Assembly (NCBI RefSeq): GCF_003008575.1
Contig: NZ_CP027667.1
Coordinates: forward strand, 1,926,501 to 1,990,500
Length of the DNA: 64,000 nt
Source of the DNA: Melaminivora suipulveris
Lineage (GTDB): Bacteria > Pseudomonadota > Gammaproteobacteria > Burkholderiales > Burkholderiaceae_C
Direction: 5' to 3'
The notes below the pieces were generated by a model. That model was not told the DNA's origin. It ran no database searches and saw only the letters and a list, made by a program, of their open reading frames with translations. Shown here piece after piece: positions 26,019 through 37,966 of the stretch (position 1 is its first letter; each line of letters begins with the position of its first letter). The translations under genes and the position numbers were made by a program.

Positions 26019-26095
26019 GGGCCGGCGGCGGTGGCGCGGCCCGGTTGGCCGCAAGGGGCGTAGATTAACAGCGCAGGTGCCGAGTTGTGCGGCGC

Positions 26096-27502
26096 TCACT
26101 TGCCGATGCAAAAGCGCGAAAAGATGACACCCAGCAGTTCGTCGGCGCCGAATTCGCCGGTGATGCTGTTGAGCGCGTTCTGCGCCAGGCGCAGCTCCTC
26201 GGCCAGCAGGTCCAGCGCCGGCGTCGGCGCGAGCAGTTGCGCCGTGGCCTGCGTCAGATGTTCGTCGGTGGCGCGCAGCGCCTGCAGGTGCCGCTCGCGC
26301 GCGATGTACACGCCCTCGGGCAGGGCTTGCACGCCAGCCACCTCCAGCAGCTTGCGGCGCAGCGCGTCCAGGCCCTCGCCGGTGCGCGCGGACAGGCGCA
26401 CGGCGGCGCCGGTGCCGGTGCCAGCCGGCACGGCCGCCTCGCCAGACGCGGCGTCGCACTTGTTCCACACGTCGATGACCGGCACGCCGCGCGGCAGCCG
26501 CGCGCGCAGGGTGTCCGCGATGGCGGCGTCGGCGGCGGCATGGTCCGGCGCATCGCTGCGCGTCAGATCGTGCAGGAACAGCACCGCGTCGGCGCCGGCG
26601 ATCTCGTCCCAGGCGCGCGCGATGCCGATGCGCTCGACCTCGTCGCCGGCCTCGCGCAGGCCGGCGGTGTCGACCACGTGCAGCGGCACGCCCTCGATCT
26701 GGATGGTCTGCTGCACCTTGTCGCGCGTGGTGCCGGCGATCGGCGTGACGATGGCGAGTTCCGCGCCGGCCAGCGCGTTCAGCAGCGAGCTCTTGCCGGC
26801 GTTGGGCTGGCCGGCGATGACCACCGTGATGCCCTCGCGCAGCAGCGCGCCCTGTGTCGCACGCGCCAGCACCGTGGCCAGCAGTTGCTGCAGGTTCGAT
26901 AGCTGGCCCTGAGCGTCGGCCTTGCGCAGGAAGTCGATTTCTTCTTCCGGAAAATCCAGCGTCGCCTCGACCAGCATGCGCAGGTGCACCAGCGCGTCGC
27001 GCAGCGCATGGATGTCCTGCGAGAACGCGCCGGCCAGAGAGCGGCTGGCGCTGCGCGCGGCGGCGCTGGTGGTGGCGTCGATCAGATCGGCCACGGCCTC
27101 GGCCTGCGCCAGATCGAGCTTGCCATTCAGGAATGCGCGCTCGGTGAACTCACCCGGCTCGGCCAGGCGCAACCCCGGCAGCGCGCCGCCGGCCGCCACC
27201 TCCAGGCAGCGTGCCAGCAACATCTGCAGCACCACCGGCCCGCCGTGCGCCTGCAGCTCCAGCACGTCCTCGCCGGTATAGCTGTGCGGCCGGGGAAAGC
27301 GCAGCGCCAGGCCGTGGTCGATGGCGTGGCTATCGGCATCGGGGAAGGGCAGGTAGTGCGCATGGCGCGGCTGCAGCGGCCGGCCCAGCAGCGCCTGGGC
27401 GAAAGCATCCAGGTCGCGCCCGGAGACGCGCACGATGCCCACCGCGCCGCGCCCTGGGGCGGTGGCGATGGCGATTATGGGGTCGTGGTGGCGGGCGAGC
27501 AT
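26096..27502 (-). CDS. mnmE: tRNA uridine-5-carboxymethylaminomethyl(34) synthesis GTPase MnmE
   Basis: 468 aa. With MnmG it makes the cmnm5 modification of wobble U34 in several tRNAs. An N-terminal tetrahydrofolate-binding domain (about 1-120), a helical domain, and an inserted Era-like G domain with GQPNAGKSS at 231-239, DTAG and NKCD are present, and the C-terminus ends FCIGK, the redox/catalytic Cys-x-Gly-Lys of MnmE. The ATG at 27502 matches the usual N-terminus; upstream in-frame sequence lies in a repeat. In many genomes it follows yidC directly; here a binding-protein gene intervenes. Confidence 0.97.
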   Translation of the reverse strand: MLARHHDPIIAIATAPGRGAVGIVRVSGRDLDAFAQALLGRPLQPRHAHYLPFPDADSHAIDHGLALRFPRPHSYTGEDVLELQAHGGPVVLQMLLARCLEVAAGGALPGLRLAEPGEFTERAFLNGKLDLAQAEAVADLIDATTSAAARSASRSLAGAFSQDIHALRDALVHLRMLVEATLDFPEEEIDFLRKADAQGQLSNLQQLLATVLARATQGALLREGITVVIAGQPNAGKSSLLNALAGAELAIVTPIAGTTRDKVQQTIQIEGVPLHVVDTAGLREAGDEVERIGIARAWDEIAGADAVLFLHDLTRSDAPDHAAADAAIADTLRARLPRGVPVIDVWNKCDAASGEAAVPAGTGTGAAVRLSARTGEGLDALRRKLLEVAGVQALPEGVYIARERHLQALRATDEHLTQATAQLLAPTPALDLLAEELRLAQNALNSITGEFGADELLGVIFSRFCIGK

Positions 27503-27509
27503 GGGGCGC

Positions 27510-27578
27510 GTTGCTATGAAGAAGAGAGCAGTTGGCGCTTGATTGACAACGGCAGAAGCCAAAAAACCTTGTAAAACC
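27510..27578 (-). repeat. Dispersed hairpin element, family A copy 7 (reverse)
   Basis: TTGCTAT-gaagaag-AGAGCA, then TTGGCGCTTGATTGACAACG, GCAGAAGCC and AAAAAACC. It lies just upstream of the mnmE start. Confidence 0.88.
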
Positions 27579-27630
27579 TGGACCGCCGACGCGACCGTTC
27601 CATTGGCGGCAGGCGACGCAGGGCGGACGA

Positions 27631-27673
27631 GCAAAAAGCAGGGCCCGCCCACCGGCAGCCGGCGGACGGGCCT
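27631..27673 (-). terminator. Intrinsic terminator of the peptide-binding protein gene
   Basis: On the minus strand GGCCCGTCC and GGGCGGGCC pair around a GC-rich loop and are followed by CTGCTTTTTGC, about 20 bases behind the stop codon. Confidence 0.75.
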
Positions 27674-27694
27674 GGCGGCGTGGCCGCGGGCGGC

Positions 27695-29281
27695 TTACTT
27701 GACCGTCGTCCAGTTCGGCATCGGCCGATCATCCGCGCGATGCACCGTCTCCACGCCCTTGCGCATCGCCCAGGGGCGGATCTGGTGGTGCAGCGGGATG
27801 TAGTAGTACTCGTCCTTGGTCAGCTTGAGCGCGTCGTGCAGCAGCGCGTCGCGCTTGGGCGCGTCCATTTCGGACTTGATCTGCTGGATCATTTCGTCGA
27901 GCTTGGCGTCCGAGAAGCGCCCGCCGTTGTACACGCCCGCCGCCGTCTTGCCCTGCTTGGTGGACATCAGCGAGTCCAGCGTGTAGAGCGCATCGAACGT
28001 CGCCACGCCCCAGCCGAACAGGTAGGCGTTGACGTCGTTGTTCATGACGCGCGTGACGAACTGCGCCATGGGCGCGGCCGCGAGTGTCGTCTTGATGCCG
28101 ATGCGCGTCCACATGGCGGTCACCGCCTGGCAGATGGCCTCGTCGTTGACGTAGCGGTCGTTCGGGCACTCCAGCTTCAGCGCGAAGCCGTTGGGGTAGC
28201 CCGCGTCGGCCAGCAGTTTCTTGGCGGCCTCCACGTCGTACTTGGACGCGCGCTCGTCGAGCTGTTTGGTCCAGCCGTGCACCATGGGCGCGACCATGGC
28301 GCCGGCGGGCACCGACAGGCCGCGCATGGTGTTCTTGTGCAGTCCGGCGGTGTCGATGGCCTGGTACATGGCCTGGCGCACGCGCTTGTCCTTGAGCGGG
28401 TTCTTGCCGGGAGTGCCGGCGCCGGGCAGCTCGTCGCGGAACTGGTCCAGGCCGAAGAAGATGGTGCGGTTCTCGGCGCCTTCGATGAGTTTCAGCTCGG
28501 GCGTGTTCTTCAGGCGCGCCAGATCCTGCGGCGGCGGATCGACGACGAAGTCCACCTGGCCCGAGACCAGCGCGGCGGTACGCGTGGCGGCCGACTTGAT
28601 GGGCGTGAAGACGACCTCGTCGACGTTGCCGCGTGGCTTGTCCCACCAGTCGGCGTTCTTGGTCAGCGTGAGCTTGACGTCCGGCTGCCAGCCGACCAGC
28701 TTGTACGGGCCGGTGCCGTTGGCGTTGCGCGAGGCGTAGCTTTCCTCCTTGCCGCCGTAGTCCTGCGACTTGACCGAGTTGTGTTTCTCGGCCCAGGCCT
28801 TGTTCATGATGCGCGCTTCGGTCAGCTCGCGCAGCAAGATGGGGTTGGGCCCCTTCAGGAACACGTCGACCGTGTGGTCGTCGACCTTCTTGAGTTCCTT
28901 GACGCTCTGCGTGGCGCTTTGCATGTTGGACGGCGGCGTCATGGCGCGCGTGAGCGAGAACACCACGTCGTCGGCGGTGAAGGGCGCTCCGTCGTGGAAT
29001 TTGACACCCTTGCGCAGTTCGAAGCGCACCTGAGTCGGGCTGACCTGCGTCCACTTGGTGGCCAGCGCCGGCTCGACCTGGAACTTCTCGTCGTAGCGCA
29101 CCAGGCTCTCGTAGACCTGCTGCAAAAAGGCGTGCGTGGTCTGGTGGTTCTGCGAGTGCGGGTCGACGGTGTTGATATCGTTGGCACCGGCCCAGCGCAG
29201 CGTGGCGGCGCTGGCGCTGCCTGCGGCCAGCAGCGCGGCGGCGGCCAGCAGGCCCAGACGGAAAGTGGTGCGGTGCATCAT
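27695..29281 (-). CDS. ABC transporter periplasmic substrate-binding protein, peptide/nickel (DppA/OppA) family
   Basis: 528 aa. A signal peptide with a hydrophobic core (LGLLAAAALLAAG) ends near SASAA, followed by an SBP_bac_5 fold: LVRYDEKFQVEPALATKW, KFHDGAPFTADDVVFSLTRA and ANGTGPYKLVGW are family hallmarks. It would deliver peptides or similar ligands to an ABC importer, but no permease or ATPase gene is adjacent, so it must work with a transporter encoded elsewhere. AGGAG stands nine bases before the ATG at 29281. It sits between yidC and mnmE, with its own terminator. Confidence 0.92.
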   Translation of the reverse strand: MMHRTTFRLGLLAAAALLAAGSASAATLRWAGANDINTVDPHSQNHQTTHAFLQQVYESLVRYDEKFQVEPALATKWTQVSPTQVRFELRKGVKFHDGAPFTADDVVFSLTRAMTPPSNMQSATQSVKELKKVDDHTVDVFLKGPNPILLRELTEARIMNKAWAEKHNSVKSQDYGGKEESYASRNANGTGPYKLVGWQPDVKLTLTKNADWWDKPRGNVDEVVFTPIKSAATRTAALVSGQVDFVVDPPPQDLARLKNTPELKLIEGAENRTIFFGLDQFRDELPGAGTPGKNPLKDKRVRQAMYQAIDTAGLHKNTMRGLSVPAGAMVAPMVHGWTKQLDERASKYDVEAAKKLLADAGYPNGFALKLECPNDRYVNDEAICQAVTAMWTRIGIKTTLAAAPMAQFVTRVMNNDVNAYLFGWGVATFDALYTLDSLMSTKQGKTAAGVYNGGRFSDAKLDEMIQQIKSEMDAPKRDALLHDALKLTKDEYYYIPLHHQIRPWAMRKGVETVHRADDRPMPNWTTVK

Positions 29282-29337
29282 CGGTGTTGTCTCCTGTGGT
29301 TGGATGCGGTGGCGCATCGTAACCAAAATGCCCCGCC

Positions 29338-29371
29338 GGAAAACGCCAACGGCCGCTCGTGGCGGCCGTTG
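29338..29371 (-). terminator. Intrinsic terminator behind yidC
   Basis: A perfect ten-pair stem (CAACGGCCGC, 29347-29356, with 29362-29371) with a five-base loop, followed on the minus strand by GGCGTTTTCC. It ends the rpmH-rnpA-yidD-yidC operon. Confidence 0.75.
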
Positions 29372-29399
29372 GGCGGAGGCTGCTGTCAGCGCGCGGCGA

Positions 29400-31091
29400 T
29401 CAGCGGAACTTGGGCAGGTTGAACTGCGGCGGCACGCCCATGCGCTTGTTGATGATCCACTGCTGGGCAATCGACAACAGGTTGTTGGTCAACCAGTACA
29501 GCACCAGGCCGGCAGGGAAGAAGAAGAACATCACGCTGAAGATCAGCGGCATGAACCACATCATCTTGGCCTGCATCGGATCCGGCGGCGCCGGGTTCAG
29601 CGCGGTCTGCAGGAGCGACGACAGCGCCATCAGGATGGGCAGGATGAAGAACGGGTCCGGCGAGGACAGATCGTGGATCCAGCCGATCCACGGCGCATTG
29701 CGCATCTCCACGCTGGACAGCAGCACCCAGTACAGCGCGATGAAGACCGGGATCTGGATCATGATGGGCAGGCAGCCACCCATGGGGTTGACCTTCTCTT
29801 CGCGGTAGATGCGCATCATCTCCTGCTGCATCTGCTGGGGCTTGTCCTTCAGGCGCTCGCGCATTTCCTGAATGCGCGGGTTGATGGCCTTCATCCTGGC
29901 CATGCTGGAGTAGGCCTTGGCGTTGAGCCAGTAGAAGGCGATCTTCAGCAGCACCACCAGCGCCACAATGGACCAGCCCCAGTTGCCCAGCACCTTGTGC
30001 AGCTGGTCGAGCAGCCAGTACAGCGGCTTGGCCAGGATGGTCAGCCAGCCATAGTCCTTGACCAGCTCCAGGCCGGGAGCGAGTTTTTCCAATTGCGTTT
30101 CGATCTGCGGGCCGGCGTAGAGCTGCGCGTCCAGCGCCTTGGCCTGGCCGGGGGCGATCTCGCCCAGCGGGGCGATCATGCCGACCGCGTACAGGTTGGT
30201 GTCCACCTTGCGCACGAACAGCTCGCGCTGCAGCCCCTGAGCCAGCAGCCAGGCGCTGGCGAAGTAGTGCTGCACCATGGCCACATAGCCGTTGTCGGCC
30301 TTGCGGTCGATCTCGGCCTTGCCGTTTTCGATGTCCTTGAAGTCGACCTTGTGGTACTTCTTGGCTTCCGTGTAGACCGCCGGGCCGGTGAAGGTCGAAT
30401 AGAACGATGACTCGCCCGGCGGCTTGTTGCCATCGCGCACCAGCTGCAGATACAGCTGCGGGGCCACCGGCGCGCCGCCGGTGTTGATGACTTCGTGCTT
30501 CACCGCCAGGTCATAGGCGCCGCGGCGGGCCGTCCAGGTCTTGACCAGCTTGACGCCGCCCAGATCGGGCGACTCGAAGCGCACGCTCAGGGCGTCCTGG
30601 CCACCTTCGAGAGAGCGCGGGCCGGGCACCACCGTCATGGGGGTCTTGTGCGTGGGATAGCTGCCGCCGATCAGGCCGGTCTGCGCGACGTAGACCCGGC
30701 TGGCGCTCTCGTCGAGCAGCACGAAGGGGCGGCTCTTGTCCTGCATGTCGGGGTATTGCAGCAGCTCGCCCTCGACCAGGGATCCGCCTTCGCTGTCGAA
30801 CGTCAGGCGCAGCACGTCGGTGGTCACGGTAACGCGCTCGCGCGGCGCGACGCCTTGCGCCGGCGCTGCGGTGTCGGACGCGACCGTCGGCGGCTGCGCC
30901 GCGACGTTGGCCGTCGGCACGACGGCGGGTGCGCTCGCCGCCCTGTCCGCCGAAACGGCAGGGGCCGTCTGCACGGCGGGGCTGGGGAAGAAGGTGGCCT
31001 TGTTGCCGTTGTGGATCTGCCACTTGTCCCACAGCAGCACCAGGGAAAAGCCAAAGATCACCCACAGGATGGTGCGGCGGATGTCGTTCAT
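29400..31091 (-). CDS. yidC: Membrane protein insertase YidC
   Basis: 563 aa. An N-terminal membrane anchor (about 6-22), a proline/alanine-rich linker, the large periplasmic P1 domain (about 85-345) and the conserved five-helix insertase core from about 360, with NWGWSIVALVVLLK, the helical hairpin with MARMKAINPRIQEMRERL, and FFPAGLVLYWLTNNLLS. It inserts and folds inner-membrane proteins alone or with SecYEG. The ATG overlaps the yidD stop by four bases. The operon order rpmH-rnpA-yidD-yidC is the standard origin cluster. Confidence 0.97.
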   Translation of the reverse strand: MNDIRRTILWVIFGFSLVLLWDKWQIHNGNKATFFPSPAVQTAPAVSADRAASAPAVVPTANVAAQPPTVASDTAAPAQGVAPRERVTVTTDVLRLTFDSEGGSLVEGELLQYPDMQDKSRPFVLLDESASRVYVAQTGLIGGSYPTHKTPMTVVPGPRSLEGGQDALSVRFESPDLGGVKLVKTWTARRGAYDLAVKHEVINTGGAPVAPQLYLQLVRDGNKPPGESSFYSTFTGPAVYTEAKKYHKVDFKDIENGKAEIDRKADNGYVAMVQHYFASAWLLAQGLQRELFVRKVDTNLYAVGMIAPLGEIAPGQAKALDAQLYAGPQIETQLEKLAPGLELVKDYGWLTILAKPLYWLLDQLHKVLGNWGWSIVALVVLLKIAFYWLNAKAYSSMARMKAINPRIQEMRERLKDKPQQMQQEMMRIYREEKVNPMGGCLPIMIQIPVFIALYWVLLSSVEMRNAPWIGWIHDLSSPDPFFILPILMALSSLLQTALNPAPPDPMQAKMMWFMPLIFSVMFFFFPAGLVLYWLTNNLLSIAQQWIINKRMGVPPQFNLPKFR

Positions 31092-31387
31092 GGAGAGGAG
31101 GTCTGGTTGTCCGAGGAGGGAGGCGGGGCGGGCGGCACCAGCCGCGAGAACAGGCGCATGCTGCGTGGCAGCGTCTGCGGCACCGGGTCGAGGCCGCCGG
31201 CGCACCACGGGTGGCAGCGCGCCAGGCGCCGCAGCGTGAGCCAGCTGCCGGCAGCGGCGCCGTAGCGTTCCAGCGCACCGAGGGAGTAGACCGAGCAGGT
31301 CGGCTCGAAGCGGCAGGCCGAGCCCAGCCACGGGCTGAGCAGCAGACGGTAGCCGCGCACCAGTGCCATCAGCAGGCGGCGCATCAT
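31088..31387 (-). CDS. yidD: Membrane protein insertion efficiency factor YidD
   Basis: 99 aa. The Cys-rich core ACRFEPTCSVYSLGALERYG and RLARCHPWCAGGLDPVP are the family signature; an amphipathic N-terminal helix (LMALVRGYRLLLSPWLG) should bind the inner membrane. It assists YidC-dependent insertion. It overlaps rnpA upstream by four bases and yidC downstream by four bases. Confidence 0.95.
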   Translation of the reverse strand: MMRRLLMALVRGYRLLLSPWLGSACRFEPTCSVYSLGALERYGAAAGSWLTLRRLARCHPWCAGGLDPVPQTLPRSMRLFSRLVPPAPPPSSDNQTSSP

Positions 31388-31827
31388 GCCGCACTCCGGC
31401 CAGCGGCGCGCGCAAACAGCTGGTGCAGCTCCGCGCGCACGGCACGCTTGAGGGCCTCCGACGAGGCGCTCACGAATTGCTGGCGATCGAAGGCTGCGCG
31501 CAGCCGCACCACGTGGGCGGCGTGCGGCAGCCGGCTGCGATGCTCATCGGCGACGGCATAGATCTGCCGCTTGATGGCGTTGCGCGTGACGGCGCGACGC
31601 GCCCAGCGCTTGGGCGCCATGGCGCCCATCCAGGGCGCTGGCGGCGTGCCGGTGGGCAGCGCGAACAGGGCCTCGGGCGAATGCGCCGGCGGCGCACCGT
31701 CGGGCCCGCAAGGGGGTTGCGGCGCCGGGTCCAGCGCCAGCCGGTGCAGCGCGAAGTGCGCCGTGCGCGAGACGGTGCCCGCGGCCAGCGTGGCCTGGAA
31801 CTGGGGACGGGTTTTCAGCCGCTGCAT
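31384..31827 (-). CDS. rnpA: Ribonuclease P protein component RnpA
   Basis: 147 aa from the ATG at 31827 (MQRLKTRPQFQ, the usual start; an ATG 11 codons upstream is less likely). It binds RNase P RNA and helps cleave tRNA 5' leaders. The conserved basic helix reads RRAVTRNAIKRQIYAVA, matching the RNR motif region. A Pro/Ala-rich insert at about 45-75 makes it longer than the ~120 aa of most RnpA, as seen in other betaproteobacteria. It lies 58 bases behind rpmH. Confidence 0.95.
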   Translation of the reverse strand: MQRLKTRPQFQATLAAGTVSRTAHFALHRLALDPAPQPPCGPDGAPPAHSPEALFALPTGTPPAPWMGAMAPKRWARRAVTRNAIKRQIYAVADEHRSRLPHAAHVVRLRAAFDRQQFVSASSEALKRAVRAELHQLFARAAGRSAA

Positions 31828-31885
31828 GGCAGCGTCAACGCCGCGCAGCGCAGCTGGCACGCACCGTGGCAGCGGGCGTTCAGCC

Positions 31886-32020
31886 TCAGACGGCCAGGCG
31901 CTTGCGGCCCTTGGCGCGGCGGGCGTTGATCACGGCGCGGCCGCCGCGCGTCTTCATGCGCACCAAAAAGCCATGGGTGCGGGCGCGGCGGGTCTTGGAA
32001 GGCTGGTAGGTACGTTTCAT
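31886..32020 (-). CDS. rpmH: 50S ribosomal protein L34
   Basis: 44 aa, highly basic: [20 protein letters not shown] and ending AKGRKRLAV, the invariant L34 sequence. It is the first gene of the rpmH-rnpA-yidD-yidC operon and faces dnaA across the origin region. Too short to be caught by a simple length cut-off. Confidence 0.98.
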   Translation of the reverse strand: MKRTYQPSKTRRARTHGFLVRMKTRGGRAVINARRAKGRKRLAV

Positions 32021-32309
32021 GGTGTTCTCGATTCCGGGAAAGGGTTCAGTGAAGGATTCCGTGGCCGGGCGCCGCCGCCAAAATAAGCGCGAGGGCCAAT
32101 GCCCTGCCCATGGCCGTATGCCCTGAACGCATTTCAGGGAAACCCGCGATTATTGCAGGCACGCGAAGAGCTGGCAATGCCCGGCGGCGACGCAGGTGCT
32201 TTGAGGGGCGCCCGCCAGCTTGTGGATAACTTATTGACAAGCTAGAATTTGCCGCTTGCCTTGCGTTCCTCTATCCACAACTACAACCACTTTGAAGCAC
32301 GGGGAACCC
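32021..32309. other. Putative chromosomal origin region oriC (rpmH-dnaA intergenic)
   Basis: The 289-base gap between divergent rpmH and dnaA holds a perfect DnaA box (TGTGGATAA, complement of TTATCCACA, 32221-32229) and a near-perfect one (CTATCCACA, 32271-32279). The stretch 32226-32249 is locally AT-rich. Around it, most genes to the left read minus and many to the right read plus, as expected of replication away from here. Only two boxes are clear, which is few for an origin. Confidence 0.7.
32220..32248 (+). promoter_or_regulatory. dnaA promoter overlapping a DnaA box
   Basis: TTGTGG (32220-32225), 17-base spacer, TAGAAT (32243-32248). The -35 lies in the perfect DnaA box, which would allow DnaA to repress its own promoter. 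Confidence 0.65.
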
Positions 32310-33707
32310 TTGTCCTCCCACGACGATTTCGACGCCGCCAACGCCGGCCAGGGCCTGTGGCAGGCCTGCGCCGAGCAGCTCGCGCAGGAGCTGCCCGAGC
32401 AGCAGTTCAACACCTGGATCAAACCCCTCGCCGCGCAGGTCGCGCCGGATTTCTCCAGGGTCACGTTGCTGGTGGCCAACCGTTTCAAGCTCGACTGGAT
32501 ACGTGCCCAATACGCCGGGCGCATCACCGCGCTGCTGCAGGATTTGTACGGCCAGCCGGTGCAGCTTGAGTTGGCGCTCGCTCAGCGCGAAAGCGTGGTG
32601 CGCACTTACATCCGCCCGGCCGCGCCCCAGGCGCTGGAGCCGGCCGACGCGGGCCAGGTCGCGCCTGCTGGTGACGAGGGCGCCTTCCGCACCCGACTGA
32701 ACCCGGCGCTGACTTTCGAAACGCTGGTCGAGGGCACCGCCAACCGCATGGCGCGCTCGGCCGCCATGCACGTCGCCGGCTCGCCGGGGCACCTGTACAA
32801 CCCTTTGTTCATCTACGGCGGCGTGGGTCTGGGCAAGACCCACCTGGTGCACGCCGTGGGCAACCGGCTGCTGCAGGACCGGGCCGACGCGAAAGTTCTC
32901 TACATCCACGCCGAGCAGTTCGTCTCGGATGTGGTCAAGTCCTACCAGAGGCGCACCTTCGATGATTTCAAGGCGCGCTACCACTCGCTGGACCTGCTGC
33001 TCATCGACGACGTGCAGTTCTTTGCCAACAAGGACCGCACGCAGGAGGAGTTCTTCAACGCCTTCGAGGCGCTCCTGGCCAAGAAGAGCCACATCGTGAT
33101 GACCAGCGACACCTACCCGAAGGGTCTGGCCAACATCCACGAGCGGCTGGTCTCGCGCTTCGACTCCGGCCTCACCGTGGCCATCGAGCCGCCCGAGCTG
33201 GAGATGCGCGTGGCCATCCTGATCAACAAGGCGCGCAGCGAGGGCTCGGAGATGCCCGAGGAGGTGGCGTTTTTCGTCGCCAAGAACGTGCGCTCGAACG
33301 TGCGCGAGCTCGAAGGCGCGCTGCGCAAGATCCTGGCGTATTCGCGCTTCAACCAAAAGGAAGTCTCGATCCAGCTCGCGCGCGAGGCGCTGCGCGATCT
33401 GCTCTCCATCCAGAACCGCCAGATCAGCGTCGAAAACATACAAAAAACGGTGGCCGATTACTACAAGATCAAGGTCGCCGACATGTACAGCAAGAAGCGC
33501 CCGGCGAGCATCGCCCGCCCGCGCCAGATCGCCATGTATCTGGCCAAGGAGCTGACGCAAAAAAGCCTGCCCGAGATCGGCGAGCTGTTTGGCGGGCGCG
33601 ACCACACCACGGTGCTGCACGCGGTGCGCAAGATCGGCGCCGAGCGCCAGCAGCTGACCGAACTGAACCAGCAGCTGCACGTGCTGGAGCAGACGCTCAA
33701 GGGCTGA
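32310..33707 (+). CDS. dnaA: Chromosomal replication initiator protein DnaA
   Basis: 465 aa from a TTG at 32310, preceded by GGGGA. Domain I ([24 protein letters not shown]) binds DnaB and regulators; the linker domain II is short; domain III is AAA+ with [13 protein letters not shown] (Walker A), LLIDDVQFF (Walker B) and SRFDSGL (sensor/arginine finger box VSRF); domain IV has the DnaA signature with [14 protein letters not shown] and [15 protein letters not shown] that reads DnaA boxes. The in-frame TTG at 32256 would place coding sequence over a DnaA box and is rejected. It heads dnaA-dnaN-gyrB. Confidence 0.97.
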   Translation: MSSHDDFDAANAGQGLWQACAEQLAQELPEQQFNTWIKPLAAQVAPDFSRVTLLVANRFKLDWIRAQYAGRITALLQDLYGQPVQLELALAQRESVVRTYIRPAAPQALEPADAGQVAPAGDEGAFRTRLNPALTFETLVEGTANRMARSAAMHVAGSPGHLYNPLFIYGGVGLGKTHLVHAVGNRLLQDRADAKVLYIHAEQFVSDVVKSYQRRTFDDFKARYHSLDLLLIDDVQFFANKDRTQEEFFNAFEALLAKKSHIVMTSDTYPKGLANIHERLVSRFDSGLTVAIEPPELEMRVAILINKARSEGSEMPEEVAFFVAKNVRSNVRELEGALRKILAYSRFNQKEVSIQLAREALRDLLSIQNRQISVENIQKTVADYYKIKVADMYSKKRPASIARPRQIAMYLAKELTQKSLPEIGELFGGRDHTTVLHAVRKIGAERQQLTELNQQLHVLEQTLKG

Positions 33708-33822
33708 GCAGGATGCGCGCCAGCTCCGGGCAGCGTCTGCTTCGCGGGCAAAATGCCGTGTTGCCCGGCCCGTGCGCGGTCGGGCGTTGCGCACCACACA
33801 CATCCATCGCAAGGTTGATCTC

Positions 33823-34929
33823 ATGCAAGTCCTGAAGGCCCCCCAAGGCAAGGTTCTGGCCGTCCTGCAATCGGTGTCCGGCATCGTCGAGCGCCGCCAC
33901 ACCCTGCCCATCCTGGCCAATGTGCTGATCAAGAAGAGCGGCAACGCGCTGCAGTTCACCACCAGCGATCTGGAGATCCAGATCCGCACCACGGCCGAGC
34001 TGGGCGGCGACGCCGGCGACTTCACCACCACCGTGGGCGCGCGCAAGCTGATCGACATCCTCAAAACCATGCCGCAGGACCAATTGGTGACGCTGGAGTC
34101 CAGCCAGAACAAGCTGATCCTGAAGGGCGGCAAGAGCCGCTTCACGCTGCAAACCCTGCCGGCCGAGGACTTTCCTCTGGTGCAGGAGGCGGCCAACTTC
34201 GGCCCGGCCTTCAGCGTGCCGCAGAAGGTGCTGAAGAACCTGATGCACCAGGTCTCGTTCGCCATGGCGGTGCAGGACATCCGCTATTACCTGAACGGCA
34301 TCCTGTTCGTCGCCGAGGGCAAGACGCTCTCGCTGGTCGCCACCGACGGGCACCGCCTGGCGTTCGCCGGCAGCGAGCTGGAGGTCGAGGTGCCCAAGCA
34401 GGAAGTCATCCTGCCGCGCAAGACGGTGCTGGAGCTGCAGCGCCTGCTGTCGGACGCCGACGGCGCCATCGAGATGCAGTTCGCCAGCAACCAGGCGCGC
34501 TTCACCTTTGGCGGCATGGAGTTCGTCACGAAACTGGTCGAGGGCAAGTTCCCCGACTACAACCGCGTCATCCCGCGCAACCACCCGCACCGCATCACGC
34601 TGGGCCGCGCGCCGCTCTTGGCCAGCCTGCAGCGCACGGCCATCATGACCAGCGACAAGTTCAAGGGCGTGCGCCTGAACATCGAGCCGGGCAGCTTGCG
34701 CGTGTCTAGCAACAACGCCGAGCAGGAAGAAGCCATGGACGAGCTGGACATCGACTACGGCGCCGCGCCCATCGAGATCGGCTTCAACGTCACCTATTTG
34801 ATCGACGCGCTGGCCAACATGGGCCAGGACATGGTCAACATCGACCTGTCCGACGGCAGCAGCTCGGTGCTCATGTCCATTCCGGGCGACGAGGCGTTCA
34901 AGTACGTGGTGATGCCGATGAGGATCTAA
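33823..34929 (+). CDS. dnaN: DNA polymerase III subunit beta (sliding clamp) DnaN
   Basis: 368 aa ring subunit that tethers DNA polymerase III. Three repeated clamp domains are visible by length and motifs: HTLPILANVLI in the first, DIRYYLNGILF and TDGHRLAF in the second, SSSVLMSIPGDEAFKYVVMPMR at the C-terminus, where PMR forms part of the client-binding pocket. AAGG lies before the ATG at 33823. It follows dnaA by about 115 bases and is separated from gyrB by two repeat elements. Confidence 0.97.
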   Translation: MQVLKAPQGKVLAVLQSVSGIVERRHTLPILANVLIKKSGNALQFTTSDLEIQIRTTAELGGDAGDFTTTVGARKLIDILKTMPQDQLVTLESSQNKLILKGGKSRFTLQTLPAEDFPLVQEAANFGPAFSVPQKVLKNLMHQVSFAMAVQDIRYYLNGILFVAEGKTLSLVATDGHRLAFAGSELEVEVPKQEVILPRKTVLELQRLLSDADGAIEMQFASNQARFTFGGMEFVTKLVEGKFPDYNRVIPRNHPHRITLGRAPLLASLQRTAIMTSDKFKGVRLNIEPGSLRVSSNNAEQEEAMDELDIDYGAAPIEIGFNVTYLIDALANMGQDMVNIDLSDGSSSVLMSIPGDEAFKYVVMPMRI

Positions 34930-34934
34930 AGGCA

Positions 34935-35040
34935 ACCCCCTGTGTCGCTGCGCTCCTTCCCCCTTCTCTCGTCGCGCTGCGCGCGGCGGGAAGGGGGACG
35001 CCGCCAGCGCGGCGGGGCGGCCCTTGCGCGGCGGCCGCTG
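34935..35040 (+). repeat. GC-rich palindromic repeat, family B copy 2
   Basis: CCCCCTGTGTCGCTGCG, CTTCCCCCTTC pairing with GGGAAGGGGG, then GACGCCGCCAGC and GGCGGCCCTTGCGCGGCGG. It lies directly behind dnaN and can form a strong hairpin. Confidence 0.8.
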
Positions 35041-35093
35041 ATGTCGGTGGCGCCCATTGATTGCGTTGGGTCCATAACTCGGCACGAGCAGAA

Positions 35094-35156
35094 ATTGCTA
35101 CTTTTTTGATAGCTGTAGGCCGTTGAAATACGCCGGCTTGCGGCCTTTTTGGCTGA
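35094..35156 (-). repeat. Dispersed hairpin element, family A copy 8 (reverse)
   Basis: TTGCTACTTTTTTGATAGC, then TTGAAATACGCCGGC, GCGGCCTTTTTGGC. It ends six bases before the gyrB ATG. Confidence 0.85.
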
Positions 35157-37790
<2,634 letters not shown>

Positions 37791-37966
37791 AGTTTTTGTA
37801 TACGGCTTCAAGATTTAAGAATTAGAGACCGAAGAGTTGAGAAACCTTTGGGTCTCGCGTCTCTACCGAAGAGTTCAAGCTTCCATTTCTCTGATCAGAA
37901 GCGCTGCCAGCCAACGGATGCAAGCCGCGCCACGGAAATTGAATTGACGGGGCATACTTTGAATCT

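Noticed and set aside
32046..32240. 64-codon minus-strand frame in the origin region
   Set aside because: Overlaps the DnaA box and the dnaA promoter and shows no gene-like codon pattern or ribosome binding site.
32256..32309. Longer dnaA start at a TTG at 32256
   Set aside because: Would put the second DnaA box into coding sequence and add residues unlike any DnaA N-terminus; the TTG at 32310 has a ribosome binding site.
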